Shown: positions 28,278 through 39,616 of the stretch, piece by piece | Position numbering within the stretch: the stretch's first letter is position 1 | Layout: each line of letters starts with the position of its first letter | NCBI RefSeq assembly: GCF_003952365.1 | Contig: NZ_CP034443.1 | Coordinates: forward strand, 4,767,001-4,831,000 | Length of the DNA: 64,000 bases | Source: Mesorhizobium sp. M9A.F.Ca.ET.002.03.1.2 | GTDB lineage: Bacteria > Pseudomonadota > Alphaproteobacteria > Rhizobiales > Rhizobiaceae | Direction: 5' to 3' | Position numbers and translations under genes: made by a program | The notes under the pieces: model-generated | The model's input: the letters and a program-made list of their open reading frames with translations, nothing else | What the model was told of the DNA's origin: nothing | Databases searched by the model: none

Positions 28278-29702
28278 CTAATCGATTTGATCGGCGATGC
28301 GCGCCAGGCTTTCCTCGCGGCCAAGCACGGCAAGCACATCGAACACGCCCGGCGAGGTGCTTTTGCCGGTGAGCGCGGCCCGCATAGGTTGGGCCACGGC
28401 GCCGAGTTTCCGGTCGCCGGCCAGCGCATATTCGCGGATCGCAGCCTCCGCCGCAGCGGCCGTCCAGTCGCCTGAAACCGCCTTCAGTGCCGCGTGGGCG
28501 CCCCGCAGGATCTCACGCGCTTCACCACCGAGCAGCGCCGCCGCCTTCTCCTCGATCGGTAGCGGCCGCTGGGCGAACAGGAAGGCGGCACCGTCGGCCA
28601 GCTCGACCAGCGTCTTGGCGCGCTCCTTCAAGCCGGGCAGGGCGGCAAGCAACTGCGCCTTGCTCTTGTCGTCGAGCCGCGCGGCGATCGCTGGTCCGCC
28701 TTCGAGATAGGGCAAGGTGGCGATGAAGATATCGAGCAATTCGGCGTCGTTCATCCGACGCATGTGCACGCCGTTCAGCGCCTCGAGCTTGGCGAAGTCG
28801 AAGCGGGCGGCTCCCTTGTTGACGTCGCCTATGTCGAACCACGCAACCATGTCGGCGATCGACATGATCTCGTCGTCGCCGTGGCTCCAGCCGAGCCGCG
28901 CCAGGTAGTTGAGCAGTGCCTCGGGCAGGTAGCCCATGGCGCGATAGGCTTCGACTCCGAGGGCGCCATGCCGCTTCGACAGCTTGGCGCCGTCGGCGCC
29001 ATGTATCAGCGGGATATGCGACATCGACGGCACCTCCCAGCCCATGGCCCGATAGATCACCGTCTGGCGGGCGGCGTTGGTCAGATGGTCGTCGCCGCGG
29101 ATGATGTGGGTGATGCCCATGTCATGGTCGTCGACGACGACGGCATGCATATAGGTCGGATTGCCGTCCGAGCGCAGGATGATGAAATCGTCGAGATCCT
29201 TGTTGGGGAAGCGCACCTCGCCCTGCACTCGGTCATGCACCACCGTCTCGCCGTCGGTCGGCGCCTTGATGCGGATGGCACCCTTGGCGCCGGCCGGCGC
29301 CTCCGACGGGTCGCGGTCGCGCCAGCGGCCGTCATAGCGGGGCGGCAGCCCCTTGGCCCGTGCGCTCTCGCGCATCGCCTCCAGCTCGGCCGGCGTCGCA
29401 TAGCAGTAATAGGCCTTGCCGAGGCGCACCAGCTCCTCGGCGACCGCGCGATGGCGCGGCGCGCGCTCGAACTGCGATACCGGCTCGCCGTCCCAAGTGA
29501 GGCCGAGCCAGGAGAGCCCATCGAGAATGGCGGCGGTTGCCGCGTCGGTCGAACGCTCGCGATCGGTGTCCTCGATGCGCAGCAGCATCGTGCCGCCGGT
29601 GTGTTTCGCATACAGCCAGTTGAACAGCGCCGTGCGCGCCCCGCCAATATGCAGGAAGCCGGTGGGCGAGGGGGCAAAACGGGTGACGACCTTGTCGGAC
29701 AT
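28278..29702 (-). CDS. gltX: Glutamate-tRNA ligase
   Basis: The 474-residue class I synthetase begins [28 protein letters not shown] with the HIGH-like HIGG motif, and has the KMSKS-type sequence [10 protein letters not shown] near residue 250. The zinc-binding region is minimal, with YCYATPAEL. It charges tRNA-Glu. Rhizobia often have two gltX copies; which one this is cannot be told. The start at 29702 gives the conserved N-terminus; a longer frame reaches upstream toward comEC but is not conserved. It is divergent from comEC. Confidence 0.96.
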   Translation of the reverse strand: MSDKVVTRFAPSPTGFLHIGGARTALFNWLYAKHTGGTMLLRIEDTDRERSTDAATAAILDGLSWLGLTWDGEPVSQFERAPRHRAVAEELVRLGKAYYCYATPAELEAMRESARAKGLPPRYDGRWRDRDPSEAPAGAKGAIRIKAPTDGETVVHDRVQGEVRFPNKDLDDFIILRSDGNPTYMHAVVVDDHDMGITHIIRGDDHLTNAARQTVIYRAMGWEVPSMSHIPLIHGADGAKLSKRHGALGVEAYRAMGYLPEALLNYLARLGWSHGDDEIMSIADMVAWFDIGDVNKGAARFDFAKLEALNGVHMRRMNDAELLDIFIATLPYLEGGPAIAARLDDKSKAQLLAALPGLKERAKTLVELADGAAFLFAQRPLPIEEKAAALLGGEAREILRGAHAALKAVSGDWTAAAAEAAIREYALAGDRKLGAVAQPMRAALTGKSTSPGVFDVLAVLGREESLARIADQID

Positions 29703-29805
29703 GGAACTCTCGGGGCAAGCGCAGGAAACGGATGTGGCGGTGCGGACTTTCGCGCGTCGCGCGTTCATGTAGCATAGGAGGTCAAGGGCGCAAGGGGCAG
29801 ACCCG

Positions 29806-32271
29806 ATGGCTGGACCAGGCCGCGATGCGGACGAGAGCGACGGCGCGGTCAGCAGCGTCAGCGAACGGTCGCTGTTTGCCACATCGGTGCCTGTCATACC
29901 GGCGCCGGATTCGCTGCCACGCCTTGATGTCAGCCCCTGGCCCCCTCAGGGGCTTGCAACGGTCCCGAGCCCGAAGATCGGCCCTGCCCTTCGCCTGCGC
30001 GGACACCTTCGCCGTCTTTCGCCGTCCGGCATCCGCAACAGCGTGGTCTCCGCGGCCAGCCTGGAAATCGACCGTGGCGTCGCCTTCTTGCTGGTGCCGG
30101 TTTTCCTGGCATGCGGGGTGATCTTCTATTTTTCATTGGCGAGCGAACCGGACTTTTCGCAACCCATCGCCGTCGTCGTCCTCACGGCATTGTGTGCGGC
30201 CGCCTCGCGCTCATGGCGCAAAACGCATCTGTGCTTCGTGGTGACGCTGCTGTGCGCGCTCGGCGTGCTCGCCGCCAAGGTCGAGACATGGCGCGCGGGA
30301 ACGCAGATGCTCGGCTCGGAAATCCCGACCCGGCTGACCGGCCGTGTCGTTAGCCTCGACCGGATGGCGAACGGTCGCATCCGGCTGACCATCGATGTGA
30401 TCTCGACCGCCCGGCCAACGCTGCGCTACATGCCGGCTCGGATTCGCGCTTCGGCGATGAAGATACCGCCTGAGATGACCGCCGGATCAAAAGTGACCGG
30501 CTATGTCAGGCTGCTGCCACCAACCGGCCCGGTGCGGCCGGACGGCTATGATTACTCGTTCGACAGCTATTTTGCCGGCATCGGCGCCAGCGGCTTTTTC
30601 CTTGGCACGCCAAAGGTCATTCCCCCGAATGGTTCACCAGATGGGACACCGCTTGCTGCGCGTCTTTCTTCCGCAGTCGAGAACGCGCGGGAGAGCATCG
30701 CAGTCCATGTTCGCAGTCAAGTTGGCGGTGCCGAAGGCGAGATTGCCGCCGCGCTGATTGTCGGCGTGCGCGCTGGCATTCCCGAAGAGATCAACGAGGC
30801 GATGCGGCGCACCGGCATCTATCACATCATCTCCATCTCCGGCCTGCACATGGCGCTGGTTGCCGGCACGGTCATGGCGCTGCTGCGCGGCGCCTTTTCG
30901 CTGTTTCCCGATTTCTCCTCGCGACGGCCGGTCAAGAAATACGCGGCCGCGGCCGCGCTTTTTTCGATTGCAGCCTATCTCATCATTTCGGGCGTCGTGG
31001 TCGCGGCCGAACGCAGCTTTATCATGCTGGCGGTGATGCTGATCGCCGTGCTGTTCGACCGGGCGGCGCTCACCATGCGCAATCTGGCGATCTCGGCGAT
31101 TGCCGTCATCGTCGTATCGCCGCATGAGGTTGTCGGGCCGAGTTTTCAAATGTCCTTCGCCGCGACCGCGGCGCTCGTCGGCGCCTATGCCGGCTGGTCC
31201 GACTACCGAGCAGGCAGGGCCACCGCGCCACCGCCGCGACGATCGCCGCTCGGCTTCGTCACGCGAAAATTCCTGGTGGCGATGGGCGGCCTTGCCATGA
31301 CCTCCATCATCGCGGGAAGCGCGACGGCGCTTTTTGCCATATGGCATTTCCAGCGGGTCTCGCCACTCAGCCTGTTCGCCAATCTGGCGATCATGCCTGT
31401 TGTTTCGCTGGTGGTCATGCCTTTCGGCGTTCTTAGCGCTCTGGCGATGCCGTTCGGTGCCGACGGGCCTTTCCTCTATGTGATGGGCAAGGGGCTGTCA
31501 GCGATGATCGTCCTATCCGGATGGATCTCGGAGCGCTCGCCCATCGACGCGGTCGGGCTGATTTCGATGCAGTCGGTCCTGCTGGCGACGATCGCTCTTG
31601 TCATCGCGACCATGGCGACGACCTGGCTGCGGCTCGCGGCGCTTCCTTTTGCGCTTGCCGGCCTGCTGACGATTTCCGACACACGCACGCCCGACGTGCT
31701 GATCTCGGAGAATGCGCGACTGGTCGCTCTGCCGGTCGGCGGCGGTGAGCTTGCCGTCAACCGGGCGCGCCCGAACGAATTTACCATCGACAACTGGAAA
31801 CACGCCCTGAAGGCCGAGACGATCATCATGCCGGAGACATTCGCCAAGACGGATATACAATTCGACATCACCGATCCGGCAGACCTGCCGCCGGGCGCGC
31901 CTTTCTACTGCACCGCCGGCCTGTGCCTTGCCCGGCATCCGTCCGGTGCGATCGTCGCGCTCGCCGACGACCGCAAAACCGCGCGGCCAGCCTGTGCCTT
32001 TGCGGACTTGATCGTCATCGACGATGCGACAGCCTATTATGATCCCTGCCGCAATCCGCTGGTCCTCGTCGTGACCAAACGGCAACTCGCTCGCATGGGC
32101 AGTGCCGCCGTCTTCTTCGATCCGCAATCGGCGACGACGCGCGCAAAAATTCGTTTCGCCGTCGAAGAACCGTACCGGCCCTGGCATGTACAGCGACAGT
32201 TTTCTCGAGAGGCGAGGGGGCTGCCGCCATACCGCGAGGCCGAAAAACCCAAAAAAGCCGCCGCTCAGTAA
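29806..32271 (+). CDS. comEC: ComEC/Rec2 family DNA-uptake channel protein
   Basis: The 821-residue inner-membrane protein has a hydrophilic N-terminus (~80 residues), membrane segments, a DUF4131-like OB region ([27 protein letters not shown]), then the Competence domain with [42 protein letters not shown], the hallmark of ComEC. The C-terminal ~150 residues lack the HxHxDH metallo-beta-lactamase motif found in Bacillus ComEC; instead there is a Cys-containing segment ([20 protein letters not shown]). Natural competence in this organism is not implied. Its stop overlaps that of lexA by 7 bases in convergent orientation. Confidence 0.9.
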   Translation: MAGPGRDADESDGAVSSVSERSLFATSVPVIPAPDSLPRLDVSPWPPQGLATVPSPKIGPALRLRGHLRRLSPSGIRNSVVSAASLEIDRGVAFLLVPVFLACGVIFYFSLASEPDFSQPIAVVVLTALCAAASRSWRKTHLCFVVTLLCALGVLAAKVETWRAGTQMLGSEIPTRLTGRVVSLDRMANGRIRLTIDVISTARPTLRYMPARIRASAMKIPPEMTAGSKVTGYVRLLPPTGPVRPDGYDYSFDSYFAGIGASGFFLGTPKVIPPNGSPDGTPLAARLSSAVENARESIAVHVRSQVGGAEGEIAAALIVGVRAGIPEEINEAMRRTGIYHIISISGLHMALVAGTVMALLRGAFSLFPDFSSRRPVKKYAAAAALFSIAAYLIISGVVVAAERSFIMLAVMLIAVLFDRAALTMRNLAISAIAVIVVSPHEVVGPSFQMSFAATAALVGAYAGWSDYRAGRATAPPPRRSPLGFVTRKFLVAMGGLAMTSIIAGSATALFAIWHFQRVSPLSLFANLAIMPVVSLVVMPFGVLSALAMPFGADGPFLYVMGKGLSAMIVLSGWISERSPIDAVGLISMQSVLLATIALVIATMATTWLRLAALPFALAGLLTISDTRTPDVLISENARLVALPVGGGELAVNRARPNEFTIDNWKHALKAETIIMPETFAKTDIQFDITDPADLPPGAPFYCTAGLCLARHPSGAIVALADDRKTARPACAFADLIVIDDATAYYDPCRNPLVLVVTKRQLARMGSAAVFFDPQSATTRAKIRFAVEEPYRPWHVQRQFSREARGLPPYREAEKPKKAAAQ

Positions 32272-33002
32272 CGCCGAATCAATCCGACGAGCTTGCCCTG
32301 CACCTTGACCCGGTCAGGCCCGAAAATGCGCGTCTCATAGGCCGGATTGGCGGCTTCCAGGGCGATCGAGGCGCCTTTGCGGCGGAACCGCTTCAGCGTC
32401 GCTTCCTCCTCGTCGACCAGGGCCACGATGATCTCGCCGGGCTGGGCGGTGTTGGCGTTGCGAATAATGACCGTGTCGCCGTCGAAAATGCCGGCCTCGA
32501 TCATCGAATCACCCTTGACCTCCAAGGCATAATGCTCGCCGCCCATGATCATGTCCGGCGGCACCGAGATCGAATGCGTCTGGTGCTGGATGGCATCGAT
32601 CGGCACACCGGCAGCGATGCGGCCCATCACCGGGATGGATACGGTGGCAATGACGTCGTCGTCATTGCCGGCCGCAGGCATGCGTGAAGGCGCTGGCTTG
32701 ACCTGTCGTCCGAGGTTGCCCTGACCAAGACTGCCTTGAATGACGCTCGGCGAGAATTTGCGCGCCGCATTGAGACCGGGCGCGATCGAATCGGGCAGGC
32801 GCAGCACCTCCAGCGCGCGGGCGCGGTTGGGCAAGCGGCGAATGAAGCCGCGCTCCTCCAGCGCCGTGATCAGCCGATGGATTCCCGACTTGGAGGCGAG
32901 GTCGAGCGCTTCCTTCATCTCGTCGAAGGAAGGCGGAATGCCGCTTTCCTTCAGCCGTTCGTGGATGAACATAAGCAGTTCATGTTGTTTGCGTGTCAGC
33001 AT
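32265..33002 (-). CDS. lexA: SOS repressor LexA
   Basis: The 245-residue protein has an N-terminal winged helix ([30 protein letters not shown]) and a C-terminal S24 self-cleavage domain: cleavage site A131-G132 in [10 protein letters not shown], catalytic S166 (GDSM) and K204 (EATLKR). A long hinge (about 70-118) is typical of alphaproteobacterial LexA. The start at 33002 gives the standard MLTRKQ opening. Its own SOS box lies 48 bases upstream, so it is autoregulated. It follows moeA but has its own promoter region. Confidence 0.97.
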   Translation of the reverse strand: MLTRKQHELLMFIHERLKESGIPPSFDEMKEALDLASKSGIHRLITALEERGFIRRLPNRARALEVLRLPDSIAPGLNAARKFSPSVIQGSLGQGNLGRQVKPAPSRMPAAGNDDDVIATVSIPVMGRIAAGVPIDAIQHQTHSISVPPDMIMGGEHYALEVKGDSMIEAGIFDGDTVIIRNANTAQPGEIIVALVDEEEATLKRFRRKGASIALEAANPAYETRIFGPDRVKVQGKLVGLIRRY

Positions 33003-33050
33003 CGCGACCCCCAACAGAATCAAAAAACAAACCCAGAACAAACACTATCT

Positions 33051-33065
33051 GTTCCAGTTGTGTTC
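33051..33065 (-). promoter_or_regulatory. LexA box of lexA
   Basis: GTTC-CAGTTGT-GTTC matches the alphaproteobacterial SOS consensus GTTC-N7-GTTC exactly. It lies between the lexA start (33002) and the moeA stop (33106). Confidence 0.85.
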
Positions 33066-33105
33066 CGCAACCGTTTAAAGTTTAATGAATCTGTTGACGT
33101 TTTGT

Positions 33106-34311
33106 TCAGCGTAGCATCAGCACGCTGCAGGCAGCGCCCGTCGTGGCTGCGGGAGCGAATGGCTCGCGCACGATCAGCCCGTTGGCGTCGGCCAGCATTC
33201 TGAGCATCGAGGAATCCTGGATGCCGAACGGCGTCGCCTCAAGCAAGCCGGCTTCTTCCTTCACCATGGCGCGTACATAGTCCTGCCTGAGATCGTTGGC
33301 CGGCATCGCAGCACCCAGCCGCGCCTCACGGATGTCCTGCCGGTAGGCACGGCCGCCGAGCCGTGCAAGCAGCGGCTTCAGGAAGAGCTGCGTGCAGACC
33401 AGGCTCGCCACCGGATTGCCGGGCAGGCCGATGCAGCGGATGCCGCCCAGCCGGCCGAACATCAGCGGTTTGCCGGGCCGCATGGCGATCTTCCAGAAAT
33501 CGAGCGTCATGCCTTCGCCGGTCAGCACGTCATGAACGAGGTCGTGGTCGCCGACCGAGGCGCCGCCCAACGTGACGATGACGTCGGCTCCTGCGTCGAC
33601 CGCTTTTTTCACCAGCGCGGCGATCGCCTCCTTGCGGTCTGCGGCGATGCCGAGATCGAGCACACGCGCGCCGACCGAGCGGGCCGCGGCGGCGACGCCA
33701 TAGGCATTGGACGAGATGATCTGGTCTGGGCCGAGGTCGCTGCCCGGCGGCAGCAATTCGTCGCCGGTGGCGATGATGGCGACCAGCGGCCGTTTCACCA
33801 CGCTGACCTGCGGATGGTTGGCTGACGCCGCCAGTGACAAGGCCGCCGGATCGAGCAGGCGGCCTTTCCCCAGCAGAACGTCGCCCTTTGAGAAATCGAG
33901 CCCGAGGCGGCGGATGTTGCGGCCTTCAACCGTCGATGCGGTCACTTCGATGCTGCCGCCGCCAAGGTCGCGGACATTCTCCTGGATGACGATGGTGTCA
34001 GCGCCTGCGGGAAGCGGCGCGCCGGTGAAGATGCGCACGGCCTGCTTCTCACCGACCGTCCCGGCGAAGCCGCGGCCGGCCGGCGCCATGCCGATCACCG
34101 AAAGCCTTGCGGGTACGGACGCGACATCGGCGGCCCGCGCGGCATAGCCGTCCATGGCGGACGCGTTGAAGGGCGGCTGGGTGCGGAGCGCCACGAGCGG
34201 CTCCGCCAGCACGCGGTCGGCGGCGGCTATCAGGGCGACGCTTTCGGCTTGCGAGGGCGCAGCACCTTCAAGCAGGCGCTCGAGCGCCTCGGTGACCGGA
34301 AGCAGCGCCAT
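33106..34311 (-). CDS. moeA: Molybdopterin molybdotransferase MoeA
   Basis: MoeA inserts molybdate into adenylated molybdopterin. The 401-residue protein has PPFNASAMDGYAARA near the N-terminus, FTGAPLPAGADTIVIQENV, and VTLGGASVGDHDLVHDVL, the last being the MoCF-binding GGxSxGxxD block; RPGKPLMFGRLGGIRCIGLPGNPVAS follows. The start at 34311 overlaps the moaC stop by one base (TAATG), so moaC and moeA are coupled. Other alphaproteobacteria have the same trpC-moaC-moeA-lexA order. Confidence 0.96.
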   Translation of the reverse strand: MALLPVTEALERLLEGAAPSQAESVALIAAADRVLAEPLVALRTQPPFNASAMDGYAARAADVASVPARLSVIGMAPAGRGFAGTVGEKQAVRIFTGAPLPAGADTIVIQENVRDLGGGSIEVTASTVEGRNIRRLGLDFSKGDVLLGKGRLLDPAALSLAASANHPQVSVVKRPLVAIIATGDELLPPGSDLGPDQIISSNAYGVAAAARSVGARVLDLGIAADRKEAIAALVKKAVDAGADVIVTLGGASVGDHDLVHDVLTGEGMTLDFWKIAMRPGKPLMFGRLGGIRCIGLPGNPVASLVCTQLFLKPLLARLGGRAYRQDIREARLGAAMPANDLRQDYVRAMVKEEAGLLEATPFGIQDSSMLRMLADANGLIVREPFAPAATTGAACSVLMLR

Positions 34312-34808
34312 TATTGCCCAGCCCCTTGGGCGCCCACCTTGTAGTCGCCGGATTTGCCGCCGGTCTTTTCCACCAGCCTGATGCCGGAGATCACCATGGC
34401 CCGGTCGACCGCCTTGGCCATATCGTAGATGGTCAGGCAAGCGACCGAGACGGCGGTCAGCGCCTCCATCTCGACGCCGGTCTTGCCGGTGACACGGGCC
34501 AGTGCCGTGACCCTCAGGCCGGGCAGCGTCGCGTCCGGTTCGATCTCGACGGATATCTTGGTCAACAGCAGCGGATGACAGAGCGGGATCAGCTCATGCG
34601 TCCTCTTGGCCGCCATGATGCCGGCGATGCGCGCCGTGCCCAGCACGTCGCCTTTCTTGGCATCGCCGTCGACGATCATCTTGAGCGTCTCTGGCAGCAT
34701 CGAGACAAAGCCCTCGGCGACCGCCGTGCGCGTCGTCTCAGCCTTGTCACCTACATCGACCATATTGGCTTCACCCTGTGCGCCAAGATGGGTGAGGGCA
34801 GGCGTCAT
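34311..34808 (-). CDS. moaC: Cyclic pyranopterin monophosphate synthase MoaC
   Basis: MoaC forms cyclic pyranopterin monophosphate in molybdenum cofactor synthesis. The 165-residue sequence begins [29 protein letters not shown] and contains the signatures [18 protein letters not shown] and [25 protein letters not shown]. It lies one base after trpC and overlaps moeA by one base. Confidence 0.97.
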   Translation of the reverse strand: MTPALTHLGAQGEANMVDVGDKAETTRTAVAEGFVSMLPETLKMIVDGDAKKGDVLGTARIAGIMAAKRTHELIPLCHPLLLTKISVEIEPDATLPGLRVTALARVTGKTGVEMEALTAVSVACLTIYDMAKAVDRAMVISGIRLVEKTGGKSGDYKVGAQGAGQ

Positions 34809-34809
34809 A

Positions 34810-35622
34810 TCAGATCGCCTCTGCCGGCGCCTTGCCCGTCAAAAGCAGGCGCGTTGCGGCGGCCACATCCTGTTGCCGCATCAGGCTCTCGCCGACGAGG
34901 AAGGTGCCGATGCCGCTTTTTTCCAGCTTGCGGCAGTCGTCATGCGAGAAAATACCACTCTCGCTGACCAGCAGGCGGTCGGCCGGCACCATCGTCGCCA
35001 ACCGCTCCGAGGTATCGAGACTGGTTTCGAACGTCCGGAGGTTGCGGTTGTTGATGCCGATCAGCCGCGACGACAGTTTCAGCGCGCGTTCCGTCTCGGC
35101 CTCGTCATGCACCTCGACCAGCGCGTCCATGCCGAGCTCGAAAGCCGTCGCTTCGAGGTCCCTGGCCACGGCGTCATCGACGCTCGCCATGATGATCAGG
35201 ATGGCGTCCGCGCCCCACGCACGGGCTTCGAACACCTGATAAGGCTCGAACAGAAAATCCTTGCGCAAAGCGGGCAATGTCACGGCGCCGCGCGCATCGG
35301 TAAGGAATTCAGGCGCACCCTGGAAGGACGGCGCGTCGGTTAGCACCGAAAGGCAGGCGGCACCACCTTTCGCATAGGCTCTGGCCAGCGCCGGCGGATC
35401 GAAATCGGCGCGGATCAGGCCCTTGGACGGGCTCGCCTTCTTGATCTCGGCGATCAGCGCGAAACTGCCGGATTTGCGTTTGGCTTCAAGGGCCGAGAGA
35501 AAGCCGCGTGGCGCCTCTGCATCCTTCGCCCGCGCTTTGATCTCAGCAAGCGGCACGCGCGTCTTCGCCGCCGCGATCTCCTCGCGCTTGTAAGCTTCGA
35601 TCTTGCGCAGGATATCAGACAC
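34810..35622 (-). CDS. trpC: Indole-3-glycerol phosphate synthase
   Basis: TrpC closes the indole ring in tryptophan synthesis. The 270-residue TIM barrel has [23 protein letters not shown] with the catalytic Lys/KKASPSKG block, [41 protein letters not shown] and [17 protein letters not shown]. It is monofunctional (no TrpF fusion). It lies 4 bases after trpD; trpE/G and trpFBA are elsewhere. Confidence 0.97.
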   Translation of the reverse strand: MSDILRKIEAYKREEIAAAKTRVPLAEIKARAKDAEAPRGFLSALEAKRKSGSFALIAEIKKASPSKGLIRADFDPPALARAYAKGGAACLSVLTDAPSFQGAPEFLTDARGAVTLPALRKDFLFEPYQVFEARAWGADAILIIMASVDDAVARDLEATAFELGMDALVEVHDEAETERALKLSSRLIGINNRNLRTFETSLDTSERLATMVPADRLLVSESGIFSHDDCRKLEKSGIGTFLVGESLMRQQDVAAATRLLLTGKAPAEAI

Positions 35623-35626
35623 GGCT

Positions 35627-36637
35627 CTATCCGTTCGAAATCTCGACCAGTCGGTCGAGCACCTTCAGCGCGCGGCCGCTGTCGATGGCTTGCGCCGCCG
35701 TCGCCACGCCGTCGGCAAGCGTCGTCGCCTTGCCCGCCACCACCAGTCCGGCGCCGGCATTCATCAGCACTGTGTCGCGATAGGCGCCGGCAGCGCCGCC
35801 CAGCATGTCACGCAGCGCCTGGGCGTTGTAGGCAGCGTCGCCGCCGCGCAACTCCTCCTTGGTATGACGCTTCAGCCCGACCGCTTCCGGGGTCAGCGTA
35901 AAGCTTCGGATCTCGTCGCCGACCAGCTCGGCCACCTCAGTCTCGCCGGTGGTGGTGATTTCATCATAGCCGTCGCCATGGGCGACCCAGGCATGGTCGG
36001 CGCCCAGCGCCTTCAGCGTCTCGGCCACCGGCATGATCCATTCCGGCAAGAACACGCCGACCATCTGCCGGCTTACACCAGCCGGATTGGAGAGCGGGCC
36101 GAGCAGGTTGAAGATGGTGCGGGTGCCGAGTTCAACGCGGGTCGGGCCGACATGCTTCATCGCCGGATGATGCGCCGGTGCGAACATGAAACCGACGCCT
36201 GCGTCGTGGATGCAGCGGCCGATCGTTTCGGGCGGGATATCGATCTTGACGCCGAGCGCCGTCAGCACGTCGGCGGAGCCGGTCTGCGAGGACAGTCCGC
36301 GGTTGCCGTGCTTGGCGACCGGCACGCCGCAGGCGGCGATGACGACGGCGGATGCGGTCGAGATGTTGACCGAGTGCGAATTGTCGCCGCCGGTGCCGAC
36401 GATGTCGACCGCGCCAGCGGGGGCGTCGACCCGCAGCATCTTGGCGCGCATGGTGGCGACGGCGCCGGAAATCTCGCTCACCGTCTCGCCGCGCACGCGC
36501 AGCGCCATCAGGAAGCCGCCGATCTGGCCGGGGGTAGCGTCGCCCGACATGATGATGTCGAAGGCTTCGCGCGCCTCCTCGAAGGAAAGGGCGGTGCCGG
36601 CGGCGACCTTGGCGATATGGGGCTTGAGCGTGCTCAT
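35627..36637 (-). CDS. trpD: Anthranilate phosphoribosyltransferase
   Basis: TrpD transfers phosphoribose to anthranilate. The 336-residue protein carries the PRPP-binding [23 protein letters not shown] and [21 protein letters not shown] blocks and [37 protein letters not shown]. It is not fused to TrpG. The start overlaps the ppiD stop by 4 bases (ATGA), which couples it to the envelope chaperone gene upstream. Confidence 0.97.
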   Translation of the reverse strand: MSTLKPHIAKVAAGTALSFEEAREAFDIIMSGDATPGQIGGFLMALRVRGETVSEISGAVATMRAKMLRVDAPAGAVDIVGTGGDNSHSVNISTASAVVIAACGVPVAKHGNRGLSSQTGSADVLTALGVKIDIPPETIGRCIHDAGVGFMFAPAHHPAMKHVGPTRVELGTRTIFNLLGPLSNPAGVSRQMVGVFLPEWIMPVAETLKALGADHAWVAHGDGYDEITTTGETEVAELVGDEIRSFTLTPEAVGLKRHTKEELRGGDAAYNAQALRDMLGGAAGAYRDTVLMNAGAGLVVAGKATTLADGVATAAQAIDSGRALKVLDRLVEISNG

Positions 36638-38526
36638 CTGGTCAGGGCTTGGGCAATGGCGGTCTGGTCGACGCGAACGTCGTATTGCGTCTGCAGCTGC
36701 GCCACCAGCTGGCCGAGCAGGTCGTCGGACATACCTGACGTAAAGGACTTCTGCGCGTCGTCCGGCACCAAACTGGCGTCAGCTCCGGCAGGTTCGAAGA
36801 CTTCGGCGATCTTGAACAGAATCTGTCCGTCGCCGGTGGGCGAGGGGATCAGCCCGGTCCCGCCTTCGCCTTCGCCGAACATCGCCGCGGCTCCTTCCTT
36901 GCCGAAATCGACGTCGTCCGCCTCGCGCTTGACGCCGCGCTTGGTCTGCTTCTCGAGCTTGAGCTCGCCCGCGATCACATCGAGCGTGGTGCCGGCCTCG
37001 AGGCGTTTTTCGAGTTCGTCCGCTTTTGCGGTGAGCCGCTTGGTCGTTTCCGCCGCCGTCCAGTCGGTCACCACCTTCTGGCGGACTTCATCCAGCGTGC
37101 GGTCGCGGGCCGGCGTGATCGAATCCACTTCGTAGAACACGAAGCCGTTGTTGGCTGTGGTGAGGTCGGGATTTTCGGTGCCGGGCTCGGCGTCGAACGC
37201 CGCCTTGATGAGCTCCGGCGATTCCGGCAGATCCTCGACGATGGTGCCGTCCGGCCTCTGGCCGGTGCGATCGATCGCGTCGATGGTGACGACCTTCAGC
37301 TTCAATTTTTCGGCTGCTTGCGCAAGCGTGCTGCCCGAAGCGCGGATATCTTCGTAGTTGTCATGCACGTCCAGCAGAATGCGGTTTGCCTCGCCCAGCG
37401 CCAGATTCTTGCGGATCTCGGCGGACACCTCGGCCAGTGGCTTCACCACTTCGGGCTTGATGTCGGTGACGCGCAGCAGCACCGAACCGAAGGCGCCCTG
37501 CACGACCGGGCTGACCTCGTTGACGTTGAGCGCAAACGCCGCGTCCGCCACCGCCTTGTCGGCAATCTTGTCCTTGGCCAGCGTGCCGAGCAGCGTGTCG
37601 GCTGGCGTCTTGCCCTCGGCGGCCACGATCTTGTCGAAGGTCGCGCCGGTCTTGAGTGAATCGAGCGCGGCCTTCGCGGCATCTGGCGTCTTGAACACGA
37701 GCTGTTCGATGGTGCGCAATTCCGGCGTGGTGTAACGTCCCTTGTTCTTGTTGTAGTCGTCGCTGACCTGTTGGTCGGATACGGCACTCAAATCCATGAT
37801 ATCTTCGGGCTCGAGCCTGACATAGGAGAATTTGCGGTACTCAGGCGCCGCATAGGTCTTCTTGTTTTCCTCGAAATAGGCCGAAAGCGCACTGTCTGAT
37901 GGTGCTTCAATCGGCTCCACCAGCGATTTCGGCAGGATCAGATAGTCGATGGTGCGGTCTTCGCCACGATAGAGCGCGACCGCCTTGAAGAAGGTGTCCG
38001 GAGTCTTGAGGCCATCCGAAACCGCCTCGACGATCTGCTGGCGCACAGCCACCTGGGCGCGATTCCTCAGATAGTCTTCCGGCCGCATACCGACCTGTTG
38101 CAGTATGTATTCGAAAGTTCTTCTGTCGAATTTGCCGCCGGGGCCTTTGAAGGCCGGATCTTCATGGGTGAGTTGGGCGAGCCGGTCCTTGGACAGCCCA
38201 AGCCCGAGCTTGCGGGCCTGCTCATCGAGGACTGCACCCGACACGAGTTGCGCCAGCACCTGGTTGTCTAGGCCGAGCGCCGTCGCCTGCTCGCGGCTGA
38301 TGCGCTGGCCGAATTGCTGTGACATTACGCTGATCTGGCGGTCATAGGCGAGGCGGTACTCGTTGATCGACACTTTGGTGCCTCCGGCCGTGATCGCGGC
38401 GTCGTGGCCCGCGAAACCGCCCACCAGCTGCCCGGAAATGCCCCAGACGAGGAAGCTCAACACCAGCAATATCAGCAGCGCCTTCGCGACCCAGGTCCCT
38501 GCTGCGCTTCTCAAGATACTAAGCAT
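36634..38526 (-). CDS. ppiD: SurA-N/PpiD-type peptidylprolyl isomerase
   Basis: A 630-residue inner-membrane-anchored periplasmic chaperone. It starts [32 protein letters not shown], a short cytosolic tail and single membrane segment. SurA-like N-terminal helices follow, then a parvulin domain around 240-370 ([35 protein letters not shown]), and C-terminal helices. It probably helps fold exported proteins near the Sec translocon. The start at 38526 is chosen because it yields the anchor; an in-frame extension to 38829 is not conserved. It is first of the ppiD-trpDC-moaC-moeA run. Confidence 0.9.
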   Translation of the reverse strand: MLSILRSAAGTWVAKALLILLVLSFLVWGISGQLVGGFAGHDAAITAGGTKVSINEYRLAYDRQISVMSQQFGQRISREQATALGLDNQVLAQLVSGAVLDEQARKLGLGLSKDRLAQLTHEDPAFKGPGGKFDRRTFEYILQQVGMRPEDYLRNRAQVAVRQQIVEAVSDGLKTPDTFFKAVALYRGEDRTIDYLILPKSLVEPIEAPSDSALSAYFEENKKTYAAPEYRKFSYVRLEPEDIMDLSAVSDQQVSDDYNKNKGRYTTPELRTIEQLVFKTPDAAKAALDSLKTGATFDKIVAAEGKTPADTLLGTLAKDKIADKAVADAAFALNVNEVSPVVQGAFGSVLLRVTDIKPEVVKPLAEVSAEIRKNLALGEANRILLDVHDNYEDIRASGSTLAQAAEKLKLKVVTIDAIDRTGQRPDGTIVEDLPESPELIKAAFDAEPGTENPDLTTANNGFVFYEVDSITPARDRTLDEVRQKVVTDWTAAETTKRLTAKADELEKRLEAGTTLDVIAGELKLEKQTKRGVKREADDVDFGKEGAAAMFGEGEGGTGLIPSPTGDGQILFKIAEVFEPAGADASLVPDDAQKSFTSGMSDDLLGQLVAQLQTQYDVRVDQTAIAQALTR

Positions 38527-38670
38527 GCCCAATTCCGATTTTTGCGCATTTTCGCATGCGCCGAGTCTGAAACAAGCGCAATAGCGTCCTTCCGGGCCAC
38601 TGTCGATTGCTTTGTGGGCTGAGTTTGGTAGTGAGGACGCAGCCGAATATTGCCCGGAGAAGCAAATCCC

Positions 38671-39438
38671 ATGACACCAGGAATCCGCCCGCTGGTCGCA
38701 GGCAACTGGAAAATGAACGGTACCAGCGCCTCGCTCAACGAACTCAGGATGATCGGCAATGGCTTCATGAGCGGGCTCGATGCGGAGACCGAAGCACTGG
38801 TCTGCGTTCCGGCGACGCTGCTTGCGCATGCCGCGGAGATATTATCGCGCACGCCGGTCCGGGCAGGGGGCGAGGACTGCCACGCCAAGGAGAACGGCGC
38901 CCATACCGGCTGTATTTCGGCCGAGATGCTGAAAGATGCAGGTGCCAGTCACGTCATCGTCGGTCATTCCGAACGCCGCGCCGACCACCACGAGGACGAC
39001 GCCATTGTGCAGGCCAAGGCATCCGCCGCATGGCGTGCCGGGCTGGTGGCCATCATCTGCATCGGTGAGACGAGAGCCGAACGCGAGGCGGGCGCTACGC
39101 TCGACGTGCTGTCGCGCCAGGTGGCCGGCTCGGTGCCGCCCAATGCCACGGCGTCGAACACCGTCATAGCCTACGAACCGGTGTGGGCGATCGGCACCGG
39201 GCTGACGCCGACCGCCGCCGACGTGGCCGAAGCGCATGCGCATATTCGCGAAAAACTGTCGGAGAAGCTTGGCAGCGCGGCGGCGAAGATGCGCATCCTC
39301 TATGGCGGCTCGGTCAAGCCGTCGAACGCGGTCGAACTGCTTGGCGTGAAAAATGTCGACGGCGCGCTGGTCGGTGGTGCCAGCCTGAAGGCGGCGGACT
39401 TTCTCGGTATTGCCGAAGCCTATCGAAATATCTCGTAG
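38671..39438 (+). CDS. tpiA: Triose-phosphate isomerase
   Basis: TpiA interconverts dihydroxyacetone phosphate and glyceraldehyde-3-phosphate. The 255-residue TIM barrel shows all hallmark pieces: [10 protein letters not shown] (catalytic Lys), VIVGHSERR (catalytic His), [11 protein letters not shown] (catalytic Glu and mobile loop) and [11 protein letters not shown]. The start at 38671 follows CCCGGAGAAG; it is divergent from ppiD. A stem CCGAAGCC...GGCTTCGG (39442-39464) follows the stop but has no T tract. Confidence 0.97.
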   Translation: MTPGIRPLVAGNWKMNGTSASLNELRMIGNGFMSGLDAETEALVCVPATLLAHAAEILSRTPVRAGGEDCHAKENGAHTGCISAEMLKDAGASHVIVGHSERRADHHEDDAIVQAKASAAWRAGLVAIICIGETRAEREAGATLDVLSRQVAGSVPPNATASNTVIAYEPVWAIGTGLTPTAADVAEAHAHIREKLSEKLGSAAAKMRILYGGSVKPSNAVELLGVKNVDGALVGGASLKAADFLGIAEAYRNIS

Positions 39439-39616
39439 AATCCGAAGCCCGTCAGCGGCTTCGGACGAGCTGTGCCGAGGCGGAAATCGTTGCAAAGGGC
39501 GCATCGCTTCCCATATTCCGGCCACGGGCTTGGAAATGCCGTCAAAGCATTGTATTGAGCCGCCTCCAAATAACCGGCCGTATCCGCGGCCGTGCAGGGC
39601 TTTGCCAGGATAAATT

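Noticed and set aside
26725..28281. 518-codon open frame on the plus strand
   Set aside because: Antisense to gltA; no recognisable domain.
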